The notes below the pieces were generated by a model. That model worked only from the letters and a program-made list of their open reading frames with translations. It did no database searches and was not told where the DNA came from. A DNA stretch of 64,000 bases, from positions 1-64,000 of the forward strand of contig JAIUME010000009.1 of assembly GCA_022565695.1 (NCBI GenBank). Reading direction: 5' to 3'. This document shows positions 18,221 to 28,468 of this stretch, piece by piece (the stretch's first letter is position 1; each line of letters begins with the position of its first letter). A program made the position numbers and the translations under genes. Origin of the DNA: Alcanivorax sp. Its GTDB lineage: Bacteria > Pseudomonadota > Gammaproteobacteria > Pseudomonadales > Alcanivoracaceae.

Positions 18221-20131
18221 TTAGTCCTGCACCGCAGGTGGCTCAATGGAAGAATCTTCCAGCCGGGCACCGAAGGTGCTGATCAACTGGCATACGGTCG
18301 CATCGGTGGTCAGGGCCTGGCGGGCTTCGTCGAGGCGCTTCTGGTGGCGCCGGGCGGCCAGTTCGTCTGGGGTATCGCTGGCGCCGTCATCCACCTGGAT
18401 ATCCAGGGTCACCGGGCGCCCCAGGTAATCACTGACGCTCGCCTCCAGAGCGGCAATACGTTCACGGCTGGCCAGCACCTGGTGCCCGGAGCGCAGGGCC
18501 ATATGCCAGCGGTTATCGGTGCGGCCGGTCAGCACGCAATTACGGGCCAGATTGCGCACCACCCCTTCCGCATCCAGCCGCTCGACCAGTTGCGCCCACC
18601 AGGCTGCCGGATCCTTGCGGCTCTGGCTTGTCGCCTGTGGTGCAGGCTCTGCTTCTGACCGCAGCTCTGGTTGCTGTTCCGGCTGAGGCTGTGGCTGCTG
18701 AGAGCCAGACTGCACGGGCGCCTGGCTCACCACTGGCGCGTCAACCGCCGGGCTGCCAGCGCTGGCAGGTGTCGGCGTGTGCTCGCGCACTGATGCCGCG
18801 GGGGGTGCGGGTGCGGGTGCGTCATCGGTCGCCCAGGGCGGACCGTCATCCTGCGGCGACGCCTGTGGCGCAACAGCTGGCCTGGCGGCAGCGGGGGCCG
18901 CTGGCGGCTGCGGGGTCGGCTGTGAGCCCGACTGCGCCCCCCCGAGCATCGCTTTCAGATCTGTGGGGCTGGCGGCGCTGCCCTGAGCCGACGCTGCGCT
19001 GCCTGGCGTCGGCTCAGAGGGCTTTTTTGCCGGTTGCGCCCCCGGCCCGTCGGCGAGCACGCCCTCCGGCCGGAACAACAGCATGCGCAGCAGCACCATT
19101 TCCAGGCCGGCCCGCGCATCCGGCACGTCCGCCAGATCCCGGCGCCCGCGCACGGCAACGTCGTAAAACAGTTGCAACTGCTCGGCCTGGAACAGCCCGG
19201 CCAGTTCATCGATGCCGGCATCCTGCTCGCGCTCGGGCACCGCTTGCGCTACCGCGAGCCGATGCAGGGTGCTGATGACTTCATCCAGCAGTGACAGCTC
19301 ATCCGGGCTCTGCTCGGCCACGGTGTCCAGTGCTGCCAGCACCGCCTGCGCCCCACCCTCTGCCAGGGCACGCAGCAGCGTCATCACATGGGCTCTGTCC
19401 ACGTTACCGAGCATCTGCCCGACGCTGACTTCATTGAGCTGTTCACCGCTGAAGGCGATGGCCTGGTCGGTCAGGCTCAGGGCGTCACGCATGGAGCCCC
19501 GGGCGGCACGCCCGATCTGGATCAGGGCCGGCGCCTCGAAGGGAATCATCTCGCGCTCGAGCAGCGCCTGCAGGTGGGTGGCGATGCGCTCTGCCGGCAG
19601 TGCCTTGAGGTTGAACTGCAGACAGCGGGACAAAATGGTCACCGGCAGCTTCTGCGGATCAGTGGTGGCGAGCAGGAACTTGACGTGTGGGGGCGGCTCT
19701 TCCAGCGTCTTCAGCAGGGCATTGAAGCTGTGGGCCGACAGCATGTGTACTTCATCGATCAGGTACACCTTGTAGCGGCCACGGGTCGGCGCGTACTGCA
19801 CATTGTCCAGCAGCTCGCGGGTATCCTCGACCTTGGTACGGCTGGCCGCATCCACTTCGATCAGGTCGACAAAGCGGTTCTCGGCAATTTCGCGGCAACT
19901 GTCACAGACGCCGCAGGGCTGGGAGCTGACGCCCTGCTCGCAGTTCAGGCACTTTGCCAGAATCCGCGCAATCGTCGTCTTGCCGCAACCGCGTGTACCG
20001 CTGAACAGGTAGGCATGGTGCAGACGATCCTGATCCAGCGCATGGGTCAGCGCCCGGGACACGTGCTCCTGGCCGACCAGTTCGGCAAAGGTGCGGGGGC
20101 GGTATTTACGGGCCAGTACCTGATACGTCAT
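18221..20131 (-). CDS. dnaX: DNA polymerase III tau/gamma subunit
   Basis: A 636-residue clamp-loader ATPase. Walker A is GTRGCGKTT (residues 45-53). The zinc-binding cysteines are Cys64, Cys73, Cys76 and Cys79, followed by LIDEVHML (Walker B). A Pro/Ala/Gln-rich linker (about 370-530) leads to the tau-specific C-terminal domain. The start at 20131 ([10 protein letters not shown]) is the conserved one. A -1 frameshift signal after codon 370 would give a short gamma form (separate entry). Confidence 0.98.
   Translation of the reverse strand: MTYQVLARKYRPRTFAELVGQEHVSRALTHALDQDRLHHAYLFSGTRGCGKTTIARILAKCLNCEQGVSSQPCGVCDSCREIAENRFVDLIEVDAASRTKVEDTRELLDNVQYAPTRGRYKVYLIDEVHMLSAHSFNALLKTLEEPPPHVKFLLATTDPQKLPVTILSRCLQFNLKALPAERIATHLQALLEREMIPFEAPALIQIGRAARGSMRDALSLTDQAIAFSGEQLNEVSVGQMLGNVDRAHVMTLLRALAEGGAQAVLAALDTVAEQSPDELSLLDEVISTLHRLAVAQAVPEREQDAGIDELAGLFQAEQLQLFYDVAVRGRRDLADVPDARAGLEMVLLRMLLFRPEGVLADGPGAQPAKKPSEPTPGSAASAQGSAASPTDLKAMLGGAQSGSQPTPQPPAAPAAARPAVAPQASPQDDGPPWATDDAPAPAPPAASVREHTPTPASAGSPAVDAPVVSQAPVQSGSQQPQPQPEQQPELRSEAEPAPQATSQSRKDPAAWWAQLVERLDAEGVVRNLARNCVLTGRTDNRWHMALRSGHQVLASRERIAALEASVSDYLGRPVTLDIQVDDGASDTPDELAARRHQKRLDEARQALTTDATVCQLISTFGARLEDSSIEPPAVQD
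18983..19028 (-). promoter_or_regulatory. Programmed -1 ribosomal frameshift signal in dnaX
   Basis: The slippery heptamer A-AAA-AAG is in the correct phase (GCA AAA AAG) at 19028-19022. A perfect 12-bp stem with an 11-base loop (19017-18983) starts 4 bases downstream. A -1 slip reads Ala-Leu-TGA, ending a ~372-residue gamma protein. The heptamer and stem are the same type as in E. coli dnaX. Confidence 0.88.
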
Positions 20132-20303
20132 GACGTGCTGCCGTGTCCGGAAAAAGAGGGGGTGAAAAGACGACAATGCTAGCGGACGACCGTCATCACT
20201 GCCAGCGCCCTGCCACTTTAACAGCTATAGGCCGGGATATACGGGCGCCAGGAACGGAAACTGGAATGGAGCAGGACTGAAATAGACGGGGAGCTGAAAT
20301 GGA

Positions 20304-20413
<110 letters not shown>

Positions 20414-20506
20414 ATTAAAACCTGTCACCGACTACGACCTTGCGACCCTGGGACAGGCGGGCGGCATTGTGGCGAATGGCGGCGCGTCTTGCAAGTCATT
20501 CACACG

Positions 20507-21979
20507 TCATGCCGGCGCTGAATCCGGCCGTTGAACGAGCGTCTCCAGGAAGCTCGCTTCGGGCATGGGCCTGGCGATGAAGTAGCCCTGCACCTCGTCA
20601 CAGCCCAGAGAATCCAGCAATGCCAGCTGATCCAGAGTTTCCACACCCTCGGCCAGTACCCGCAGGCCCAGATTGCCCGCCAACTCGATAATGCTGGCCA
20701 CCAGCACCCGATCCAGCCGCTCGTTCTCGAGATTGCACACGAAGGAGCGATCTATCTTCACCGTGTCCACCGGCAGGCTGCGCAGGTGCGACAGGGACGA
20801 AAAGCCGGTGCCGAAATCATCCAGCGACAGCCCATAGCCGCGGGCGCGCAATCGGCCCAGCACATGCAGCGCACCAGCCATATCGCCCATGGCGGAGCTT
20901 TCAGTAATTTCGAACTCCAGCTGTGCGGCGCTGAGGTGGTAGCGCTCACGCAGTGCTTCAATACGATCCACCAGCTGCACGTCCATCAACTGGCGGGCCG
21001 ACAGATTGATGGAGAGCACCAGCGGGTCGTCCTGCACCGGCCAGCGGGCCAGCGCCTTGCAGGCCTGCTCCATCACCCAGTATCCCAGGCCCAGTATCTG
21101 GCCGGTTTCTTCCGCCACCGGGATGAAGCTGGCCGGCGATATCTGTTCACCCTCGGCGGTATGCCAGCGCAGGAGCACTTCGGCGCCACGCACCTGGCGG
21201 GTGGCCAGCTCCATGCGCGGCTGGAACGCCAGTGACAGTTCCTTGTCCGGATCGAGACGGCGCAGACGCGCGGCGATATCGGCAGTGTGATTCTGCACCA
21301 GCAGCAGCCGGGAATGATAACTGCACACCTTGTTTTTGCCGGCGCGCTTGGCCTCGCACATGGCCAGGTCGGCGCTGCGCACCAGGCACTCCACCCGGTC
21401 ACAAGGCGCCTTGTAATCCTGGGGCCAACGTGCCAGCCCGATGCTGCTGCTGAGCATCAGCTCCACCTCATTGAACACCACCGGCTGTCGCATGATGGCC
21501 AGCAGGCGATCGGCCCACGCCACGGTTTCGCCGTCCGCCAGCGCGGGCACCAGCAAGACAAATTCGTCGCCGCTGTAACGCGCCACCAGCGCGGCATCCC
21601 CGGCCATCTGCCGCAGACGTCGGGCGATGACCTGAAGGGTCTGGTCGCCCACTCTGTGGCCGAGGGAATCGTTGATCAGCTTGAAGTCATCCAGATCCAG
21701 AAACACCATCAACGCGGTGCTGTGGCGCTGCAGATACTGCGCTGCTTCGCGCTCGAAGCAGGCGCGGTTGGGCAAGCCGGTGAGGGCGTCATGATCGGAC
21801 AGTACGGCAAGATCACGGGCGCTCTGGCGATGGCGCTCGCGGTGACGCTTCATCTGGTGACGGTGGTGAAGCAGCAGTAACGTCAGGGCGCCCAGCAATG
21901 CGGGCAGCAACACCCCGCCGGCGCCATATCCCGGCGCCATGGTGTCAAGCAGCGTATCGATGATAGTCGCGTCTGACAT
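20507..21979 (-). CDS. Membrane-anchored GGDEF-EAL cyclic-di-GMP protein
   Basis: A 490-residue protein with one N-terminal membrane helix (about residues 22-37) and a short cytosolic linker. The GGDEF domain has signature SGDEF (136-140). The EAL domain has EVLLRW (267-272), [16 protein letters not shown] and AEGVET. SGDEF is a tolerated variant and no RxxD inhibitory site precedes it. The EAL metal and catalytic residues look intact, so it could be mainly a phosphodiesterase (inference). There is no sensor domain. The ATG at 21979 directly precedes the membrane helix. The longer frame has a non-conserved N-terminus. Confidence 0.92.
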   Translation of the reverse strand: MSDATIIDTLLDTMAPGYGAGGVLLPALLGALTLLLLHHRHQMKRHRERHRQSARDLAVLSDHDALTGLPNRACFEREAAQYLQRHSTALMVFLDLDDFKLINDSLGHRVGDQTLQVIARRLRQMAGDAALVARYSGDEFVLLVPALADGETVAWADRLLAIMRQPVVFNEVELMLSSSIGLARWPQDYKAPCDRVECLVRSADLAMCEAKRAGKNKVCSYHSRLLLVQNHTADIAARLRRLDPDKELSLAFQPRMELATRQVRGAEVLLRWHTAEGEQISPASFIPVAEETGQILGLGYWVMEQACKALARWPVQDDPLVLSINLSARQLMDVQLVDRIEALRERYHLSAAQLEFEITESSAMGDMAGALHVLGRLRARGYGLSLDDFGTGFSSLSHLRSLPVDTVKIDRSFVCNLENERLDRVLVASIIELAGNLGLRVLAEGVETLDQLALLDSLGCDEVQGYFIARPMPEASFLETLVQRPDSAPA

Positions 21980-22199
21980 TGATTCTTCTTTTCGTTGATA
22001 CCTGATTTCCCCAGCCATCATCATCCCCGCTGTCATCAGGGATGTAAAACAGCTTGATGCAAAAATGCGGTAACACGTCGCACTATTGCCATTCTCTTGT
22101 GATGCGCCTCCGACAGGAGGAAGATCAAACGAATACTCAAGCGAATACCCTGGCAAATACACCAGCACAGTGCCAGAAAGTCATCACCGGGAGCATGCC

Positions 22200-23207
22200 A
22201 TGTTACGAATAGCCATCAACGGTTTCGGGCGCATCGGGCGCTGCCTGGTCCGTGCCATTCATGAGCGCGGGCTGGCTGATCAACTGGTGCTGGTGGCCAT
22301 CAATGACCCGGTACCGGTGGACATGCTGGCGCACCTGCTGCGCCATGACACTACCCATGGGCACTTTGCCACACCCGTGGAGCAGGACGGTGACGCCCTG
22401 ATCATTGGCGGACAACGCATCGAATGCCCCGGACAAGCCGACAGCAACGCCCTGCCCTGGCAACGCCTGGGTGTCGATCTGGTGCTGGAATGTTCAGGAC
22501 GCTTCAAATCAGCCGCGCTGCTGGCTGCCCACCGGGATGCGGGTGCCGAGCGCGTGTTAGCCAGCTATCCGGTCAAAGAGGCTGACCTGACCGTGGTCTA
22601 TGGCGTCAATCATGAGGCACTTGCGGCGGAGCATCGCCTGATCTCCAACGCCAGTTGCACCACCAATTGCCTCGCCCCGGTCGCACAGGTGCTGGATGAT
22701 CACTTCGGTATCATCTCCGGCCAGATGACCACCATTCATGCCTACACCAATGATCAGAACCTGATTGATAAAGCCCATGGCGACATGTACCGCGCTCGCG
22801 CAGCGGCGGTCAACATGATCCCCACCCGTACCGGCGCGGCGGACGCCGTGGGCCTGGTTTTGCCGCACCTGGCCGGTCGCCTGGATGGCATGGCTGTGCG
22901 CGTGCCGGTGCTGAATGTCTCCATGATCGATTTGCACTGTCTGCTGAAGAAGAAAGCAACGCGCGACGATATCAACGCCGCCATGACGGATGCCGCCGAG
23001 GGTTATCTCAAAGGGGTGCTGGCAGTGAATAACGAGCCGCTGGTATCAGGCGACTTCAATCACAACCCCTTCTCCAGCATCGTCGACCTGACGCAGACAC
23101 GGGTACTGGGCGATCAGATCAAGATTCTCAGCTGGTATGACAACGAATGGGGCTTCACCCAGCGTATGCTGGATGTCGCCCTGCATCTGGACAGCATGAA
23201 CCGCTAA
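22200..23207 (+). CDS. Type I glyceraldehyde-3-phosphate / erythrose-4-phosphate dehydrogenase family
   Basis: A 335-residue NAD(P)-dependent dehydrogenase. It has the Rossmann start NGFGRIGR (7-14), the active-site segment NASCTTNCLAP with Cys153, and C-terminal SWYDNEWGFTQRM. Asp36 after the second strand suggests NAD preference. Sequence features lie between GapA and Epd (FNHNPFSSIVD), so I do not assign a symbol. ATG 22200 fits the family start. It is convergent with the next gene. Confidence 0.93.
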   Translation: MLRIAINGFGRIGRCLVRAIHERGLADQLVLVAINDPVPVDMLAHLLRHDTTHGHFATPVEQDGDALIIGGQRIECPGQADSNALPWQRLGVDLVLECSGRFKSAALLAAHRDAGAERVLASYPVKEADLTVVYGVNHEALAAEHRLISNASCTTNCLAPVAQVLDDHFGIISGQMTTIHAYTNDQNLIDKAHGDMYRARAAAVNMIPTRTGAADAVGLVLPHLAGRLDGMAVRVPVLNVSMIDLHCLLKKKATRDDINAAMTDAAEGYLKGVLAVNNEPLVSGDFNHNPFSSIVDLTQTRVLGDQIKILSWYDNEWGFTQRMLDVALHLDSMNR

Positions 23208-23214
23208 CGGCGGT

Positions 23215-23733
23215 TCAGAAGAACGGACTGTAGCCGTCCTCTTCACCGGCAACGCGCGCTTCCCGATGACGCTCGCCCATGATCCGGCGCACGCGCCGCT
23301 CCTGGTCGTTGTCATCGGTATCCACCATGACCAGGTATTCGCCACGCGCGACATCGGGCAGGAATTTTTGCAGATGATGATTGCGGCGGGATATGCCGAT
23401 CAAGCCACCAAACCAGGCGCCCAGACAAAGAAAAAACGCCGTTGATGCCATCACGGTCACGCTGCCCAGAATCATACCAAAGGGTTGCATCGCGACCAGT
23501 ATCAACCCCAGGAGCAACCCGGCCACCAGACCGCCCACCGCACCGATAAAACCACTGTGCATGATGTCGGTTTCTTCCCAGGGTGTTGTGGTGTGTACTT
23601 TGGCGGCTTCAAGGACTGTATTGTTCTTGCCCATGACGTGCATGCGGTTATGACCGATGCCCACCTCTTCCAGATCCTGATGAATGCCCAGCACACTGGA
23701 GAGTGACTGGGTCATATAATAGAAGCGCTTCAT
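23215..23733 (-). CDS. Small membrane protein with two central helices, unknown function
   Basis: A 172-residue protein. The soluble N-terminal ~60 residues begin MKRFYYMTQSLSS. Two adjacent Gly-rich hydrophobic segments follow (about 62-85 and 88-112), then a charged C-terminal tail. The layout recalls DUF1269/YflT-like stress proteins, but I am not sure. A strong GGAGG lies 7 bases before the ATG. Its neighbour is a heat-shock gene on the same strand. The 143-base gap argues for separate transcription. Confidence 0.75.
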   Translation of the reverse strand: MKRFYYMTQSLSSVLGIHQDLEEVGIGHNRMHVMGKNNTVLEAAKVHTTTPWEETDIMHSGFIGAVGGLVAGLLLGLILVAMQPFGMILGSVTVMASTAFFLCLGAWFGGLIGISRRNHHLQKFLPDVARGEYLVMVDTDDNDQERRVRRIMGERHREARVAGEEDGYSPFF

Positions 23734-23876
23734 GTGACGACCTCCGGATCATGTTGTTCTGTTACGAACCATCATGGATCAGTATGCCGCCAACAGGGGG
23801 TGAATAGCGGAACCGGCGCTAGACCGGTTCGCTATATCAGGATTTTTTTGATAACTGCTGGTTATTAACGACGCTT

Positions 23877-24344
23877 TTAATGCGCGCTACCATTGATCGC
23901 AATCACCCGGGGACGACGCTCCTCGGGAATCTCTCGCTTGAGTCGAATCTCCAGCAATCCATCCTGCAGATCCGCTGATTCCACATAGACATGGTCGGCC
24001 AACCGGAAATGACGCTCAAAATCCCGGCGTGCTATGCCGCGATGCAGCCATGTCTGTTGTTGATCCGGCTCGCCTGCATCCTGCTTGCTGGCCTGCTGGC
24101 TACCTTGCACGGTCAGTTTGTTTTCGCGGGCGACAATCTCGATATCATCGCGCCGGTAGCCTGCTACGGCCATCACGATACGATAGCGATCCTCGCCTTC
24201 AGGGCCCTTTCCCTCCCGAACAATGTCGTAAGGGGGAAAACTGCCTGACTGATCAGCGCGCAGGGCACTGTCAAACAGTTCATTGAAACGATCAAAGCCC
24301 ACCGAATGGCGGAACAGGGGTGCAAGTGAAAACTCGGCATTCAT
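23877..24344 (-). CDS. Small heat-shock protein (Hsp20/IbpA family)
   Basis: A 155-residue ATP-independent holdase that binds aggregating proteins. The alpha-crystallin domain covers about residues 38-140, with the IVMAVAGYRRDDIEI, YLHRG-type (TWLHRGIARRDFER) and LLEIRLKREIPE signatures of the IbpA/HspA class. The C-terminal IxI-like motif reads VIAING. AGGAGGAA precedes the ATG. It is driven by the sigma-32 promoter at 24459-24486, which leaves a ~108-base leader that could act as an RNA thermometer (inference). Confidence 0.96.
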   Translation of the reverse strand: MNAEFSLAPLFRHSVGFDRFNELFDSALRADQSGSFPPYDIVREGKGPEGEDRYRIVMAVAGYRRDDIEIVARENKLTVQGSQQASKQDAGEPDQQQTWLHRGIARRDFERHFRLADHVYVESADLQDGLLEIRLKREIPEERRPRVIAINGSAH

Positions 24345-24458
24345 GATGATTCCTCCTGAAGCGCAACACCGGCCCCGCAGGCACCCGTGCGCGCTGATAC
24401 ACGTTAAGTTCTGTCTTCAACGTGACGCATTCAGTCGGCCGACCTGTCACAGAATATA

Positions 24459-24486
24459 AAGTGGGGATGGCGCCTTTTTTTTCAAG
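24459..24486 (-). promoter_or_regulatory. Sigma-32 (RpoH) heat-shock promoter
   Basis: Minus-strand CTTGAAA (24486-24480), a 13-base spacer and CCCCACTT (24466-24459). This matches the consensus CTTGAAA-N11-16-CCCCATnT at all but one position. It sits just after the stop of the 2OG oxygenase gene and feeds the hsp20 gene. Confidence 0.88.
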
Positions 24487-24494
24487 GCCGCCGT

Positions 24495-25271
24495 TTAACG
24501 TGCAGCGGGCCTGGCAAAGGCAACAGGCGGGTCAAGATGCTCGGCCGTGGTCATATTGCGACGGAACCAGCAGGCAATGCTGAGGCGGTCATTAAACGCG
24601 GGCAGCACCTCATGGGGAATCTGCTCGCTCAGGAAACACACCAGCGTGCCGGACATGGGCGCCACATCAAACGCCGGACGGCGGGCACGGGGCGACGGCC
24701 ACAGCCGCAGGCAACCGCCATGCTCGGGCACCCAGGCGGGGTTCAGGTAGAGGACCATGGACACCACCCGGGCGTTGTTACCCTGGAAGGCATCCAGATG
24801 TCGTCGGTAGAAAGCGCCGGGGTGGTAGATGGCGAAGTGTGCCTCGAGATCGAACAGCCCGAGAAACAGCGCCCGATTGATACCCTGACGCAGTTGCTCC
24901 AGGTGTGAGCCCAGTGCCTGCTGGGCCGGACTCTCGCCGGTCAGCCAGCAGGTGCGATCCCGTCGCACGCTGCTGTCCTGCTGCCACTGCGCGTCGCGGC
25001 CAATGGCGGCCACAGAAAACTCACCCTGCCGGTCACGCCGGGCGGCCTCGCGGCGCAAGGCGCTGGCCAGCGCCCTGGGCAGATAATCGGGCACCACCGC
25101 GTAACCGTTGCGCACCAGGCCGGCAATGATCTGCTCTGAGGGGTTCAGATCGGCCACCATTCCCGGTGGCACGATGGTTGGCGGCACGATGGCTGCTGGC
25201 GCGACCGCCGGCGATGGCGAGGTGATCGGCACAGGCACGTCCGGCGTCACCGGCGGCGGCAGGTCTTTCAC
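24495..25271 (-). CDS. 2-oxoglutarate/Fe(II) dioxygenase, prolyl-hydroxylase-like
   Basis: A cytosolic oxygenase that would hydroxylate a target using 2-oxoglutarate and oxygen. The iron triad is visible as His158-x-Asp160 (RRHLDAF) and His220, with Arg229 in NDRLSIACWF to bind 2-oxoglutarate. The family includes the Pseudomonas prolyl hydroxylase that modifies EF-Tu, and that activity is possible here. The first ~38 residues are Pro/Val-rich and start at a GTG without a good ribosome-binding site. ATG 25160 would give a 221-residue protein nearer the family size. It lies 10 bases after the YbjN-like gene. Confidence 0.88.
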   Translation of the reverse strand: MKDLPPPVTPDVPVPITSPSPAVAPAAIVPPTIVPPGMVADLNPSEQIIAGLVRNGYAVVPDYLPRALASALRREAARRDRQGEFSVAAIGRDAQWQQDSSVRRDRTCWLTGESPAQQALGSHLEQLRQGINRALFLGLFDLEAHFAIYHPGAFYRRHLDAFQGNNARVVSMVLYLNPAWVPEHGGCLRLWPSPRARRPAFDVAPMSGTLVCFLSEQIPHEVLPAFNDRLSIACWFRRNMTTAEHLDPPVAFARPAAR

Positions 25272-25281
25272 GGGCGTTGGC

Positions 25282-25758
25282 TCAATGCAGCGCGCCCCGG
25301 GGCGGCAGGTCGTTCGCGTCCTGATCTTCCGGCCACATCAGGCAACCGGTCTGCTGGCAGTCATCCAGCAATTGCAGACAGGCATCGACACAGGCCTGAA
25401 CGAAATAGACAAACTGCTCGTAACTCACCCCGTTGCGGGTCAGCAGCATGTCGCAAGCCACCAGACGCGGCAGGCTGTCATCATTGACGTCCAGGAATAC
25501 CTTCAATACCGGGAAGCTCATGTTCAGGCGGGTCAGATCGGCCTGGACCAGAAACAGGCTGGAGGGGCGCACTTCCAGTTCCGTGCTCAGCAGGATGCCT
25601 TCCTGCTCGACAAACAGCCGCGCATCCACGACCCCGTCCCGCTCCTGCAGGCTGGTGAGGTGCAGGCCGTGGCACTGATCGCAGATATAGAACTCGATGC
25701 CCGCCTGGTGCAGCCAGCGCTCCAGCTGCTCGGCATCGGGCGTGATCAGGGGATGCAT
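25282..25758 (-). CDS. YbjN-domain protein
   Basis: A 158-residue soluble protein resembling the YbjN family (a type III chaperone-like fold of unclear role). ATG 25758 is chosen because GAGGAGG stands just upstream. A Cys-x-x-Cys (CDQC) lies at about residues 26-29, and two more cysteines are near the C-terminus (DCQQTGC). It probably forms an operon with the oxygenase downstream. Confidence 0.7.
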   Translation of the reverse strand: MHPLITPDAEQLERWLHQAGIEFYICDQCHGLHLTSLQERDGVVDARLFVEQEGILLSTELEVRPSSLFLVQADLTRLNMSFPVLKVFLDVNDDSLPRLVACDMLLTRNGVSYEQFVYFVQACVDACLQLLDDCQQTGCLMWPEDQDANDLPPRGALH

Positions 25759-25942
25759 GACGACCTCCTCTTGTCCGGGCTGCGCATGATCGGAGATTCG
25801 GGGCCAGAAAGGAAGCACTGACCAAAAGTGCCTGTTGCCCGCACCGGACGATCATTGGCAGGATCATCATACGCCCCCTACCCTGTTGGCAGCTCAACAG
25901 CCGCATCTCAACACTCGCATCTAAAACAAGGAGCGTCCGCCC

Positions 25943-26653
25943 ATGCCCCCCACCGCGCAAGGCGATACCGCGTCAGCCCCGCTGATCGCCTTCCCGTCCA
26001 GTGAGCCTCTGCACCGCCACACTGACGGTTTCATCCGGCGTATGGCGACAGACCGGGCCCGACCGGAGCCCGATACGCTGGAAACCATCATGGAGACCTT
26101 CATCGACGAGTCGCTCGGCGTGTTCTTTCTGGCACCCGCGAAACTGGTCGGCCTGAGCCCGGGCATGCAACGAGTGATCCGGGTGGCGGCCGACACCATC
26201 GGCAAGGCGGGTGCCATGGTGATCAAGCGCGCCTCGCGCAAGCTGGATCTGGCGCAGCACCGGGAGACCGCTGCCTATATGGAAGAGATGCGCATCATGG
26301 TGCCGGACAGCGATGGCAACGAGGTCTGGTACGTCGCCTTTCCGGTTGAGGAATCACTGGCACAACAGCTGGTGCGGTCGCGGGAGCTCGCAGAGCATGG
26401 CGACCATCAGCAAGCCGCCAAGGTGCTGGCCGAGGCGCTTCATGCGCTGACTGACGTGGCACTGCACTGGTATTTCGAGCGCCCGGTGGCGCTGCTGCGC
26501 TTCGGGCCTGTCATGCGCAAGATGGCCGACGTGGCACTGACCACCTCACGCAAGGCAACCCATGGCGTTATCCGCAAGGTCTTTGCGGACATGGACGCCG
26601 AGCAGGCGCTCACCAGCGCGCAGTATATGAGCAGCATGGTGTTACGCCCGTAA
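25943..26653 (+). CDS. Conserved hypothetical protein, 236 residues
   Basis: I do not recognise this protein. It has no signal peptide. A short amphipathic or hydrophobic stretch lies around residues 58-95 (FFLAPAKLVGLS to AGAMVIKRAS), and the rest is helical and Ala/Arg/Glu-rich. AAGGAG precedes the ATG by 9 bases. It is a single-gene unit convergent with the GMC oxidoreductase. Confidence 0.75.
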   Translation: MPPTAQGDTASAPLIAFPSSEPLHRHTDGFIRRMATDRARPEPDTLETIMETFIDESLGVFFLAPAKLVGLSPGMQRVIRVAADTIGKAGAMVIKRASRKLDLAQHRETAAYMEEMRIMVPDSDGNEVWYVAFPVEESLAQQLVRSRELAEHGDHQQAAKVLAEALHALTDVALHWYFERPVALLRFGPVMRKMADVALTTSRKATHGVIRKVFADMDAEQALTSAQYMSSMVLRP

Positions 26654-26660
26654 GGACGCT

Positions 26661-28268
26661 CTAGCCCGGCGTTGCCGCCAGCGCAGCCGCCATTTTCTCT
26701 GCCACCATGATGGTCGGCGCATTGGTGTTGCCGCCGGGCAGTTGCGGGAACACCGAGGCGTCAATCACGCGCAGTCCCTTGAGGCCGTGCACGCGGCACT
26801 GATTGTCCACCACCGCCAGTGCATCGGCGGCCTCACCCATGCGGCAGGTGCCCACCGGGTGATAGATGGTTTCACCATGGCGGCGAATGCTCTCGGCGAT
26901 CTCCTCATCCGTCTGCACCGCCGGCCCTGGCATGTGCTCCTCGCCGCGAAACGGATTGAAGGCCGGTTGCCGGAACAGGGTGCGGCAGATCTTCACCGCT
27001 TCCACCATCACCTTGATGTCATCCGGGTGGCTCAGATAGCGCGGCTGGATACGCGGCGGCGCCATAGGATCGGCAGACCAGAGGCCGATTTCGCCCCGGC
27101 TTTTCGGCCGCAACTGACAGGCGTGCAACATGTAGCCGTGCCCCGGCCCCTGCTCCCGCGCGTGATCCAGCATGAAGGCCGGAATGAAGTGCAGCTGGAT
27201 ATCCGGCTCGGCACCCGCCAGCGGCGTGCGCAGAAAAGCGCCAGCCTCCAGGCCGTTGGTGGTGCCCAGGCCGGTGTGCGTGCGCAGATACTGCAACAGC
27301 GTGGCCATCTTCGGAATGAAACGGGTCTGCTCGAACAGGGTCACCGGTTGCGTGCAATGATGCTGCACCGTCACATCCAGATGATCCTGCAGATTCTTGC
27401 CGACGCCGGGCAGTGCGTGCTGCACGGCAATGCCATGCTCCGCCAGCTCCGCCGGGTCGCCAATACCGGACAGCATCAGCACCTGGGGCGACTGCACCGC
27501 GCCGGCGCATAACAGCACTTCCGAGGCAGTAAACTGACGCAGGCGGCGCCCCGTTTTCGCTTCGACACCGGTCACCTGATCGCCATCCAGCAGCAACCGG
27601 GTCACATGGGCACCGGTCAGAATGGTCAAGTTGGCGCGCTTGCGCACCGGCACGGGCAGGAAACAGCGCCCGGTACTCTGCCGCACGCCATCGCGGATGG
27701 TGACCTGATACCAGCCCACCCCTTCCTGTTGCGCGCCGTTGAAGTCCTCGGTTTCCGGAAAACCGGCCTGGCGCCCCGCTTCGAGAAAAACATCGAACAG
27801 GGCCATGCCGGAGGTGGGCGGCGATACACCCAACTCACCCTCACGGCCATGCCAGGCGCCCTCGCGCCCGGTTTCCGGGCCCGCGTAACCCTCGGATTTC
27901 CTGAACCAGGGCAATACCGTGTCGTAGTCCCAGCCCTCGCACCCGGGCAACGCGGCCCAGCGATCGTAATCGTTGCGGTGACCGCGGATGTAGATCATGC
28001 CGTTCATGGCGCTGGAGCCGCCCAGCACCTTGCCGCGTGGCCAGTAAAGGCGACGCTCCTGCATGTCCGGCTCGGGTGCCGTATCGAAATACCAGTTGGT
28101 CCAGCGCTGCTTGAGCAGCTCACCGACACCGGCGGGCATATGAATGAAGGGGTTCCAGTCATTGGGACCGGCTTCCAGAAGCAACACCTTGCATTGCGGA
28201 TTGGCAGACAGGCGGTTGGCCAGCACAGCACCGGCGGAACCACCGCCGACGATCAGGTAATCGTACAT
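26661..28268 (-). CDS. GMC-family FAD alcohol/choline dehydrogenase (AlkJ-like)
   Basis: A 535-residue flavoenzyme. The N-terminal FAD motif is [13 protein letters not shown] (8-20), followed by the GMC signature [21 protein letters not shown] (two stretches), IHMPAG, and a C-terminal [10 protein letters not shown] and [16 protein letters not shown]. The catalytic His is in YHPVG, and Asn in GNTNAPT fills the usual second position. Sequence style is close to AlkJ, the membrane-associated alcohol dehydrogenase of alkane oxidation. A role in medium-chain alcohol oxidation fits the other genes but is inferred. Confidence 0.94.
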   Translation of the reverse strand: MYDYLIVGGGSAGAVLANRLSANPQCKVLLLEAGPNDWNPFIHMPAGVGELLKQRWTNWYFDTAPEPDMQERRLYWPRGKVLGGSSAMNGMIYIRGHRNDYDRWAALPGCEGWDYDTVLPWFRKSEGYAGPETGREGAWHGREGELGVSPPTSGMALFDVFLEAGRQAGFPETEDFNGAQQEGVGWYQVTIRDGVRQSTGRCFLPVPVRKRANLTILTGAHVTRLLLDGDQVTGVEAKTGRRLRQFTASEVLLCAGAVQSPQVLMLSGIGDPAELAEHGIAVQHALPGVGKNLQDHLDVTVQHHCTQPVTLFEQTRFIPKMATLLQYLRTHTGLGTTNGLEAGAFLRTPLAGAEPDIQLHFIPAFMLDHAREQGPGHGYMLHACQLRPKSRGEIGLWSADPMAPPRIQPRYLSHPDDIKVMVEAVKICRTLFRQPAFNPFRGEEHMPGPAVQTDEEIAESIRRHGETIYHPVGTCRMGEAADALAVVDNQCRVHGLKGLRVIDASVFPQLPGGNTNAPTIMVAEKMAAALAATPG

Positions 28269-28468
28269 CCGGCGTCCTCTTTATAAGGTCTTGTCGTATT
28301 GGTGTAGCGCGCCAGATCAATCTAGCGGCTCGTGGTGCGACTGCCCAGCCCCCTGTGACATATGCACCACAAACGTTTACTGCCCTGACTCGTCATCAAC
28401 CGGGGTCGTTGCGGTACGCGCATTGCCGTATCGTTAGGGGCCATGCAGACCAGCCGTGAACCTTAGCC

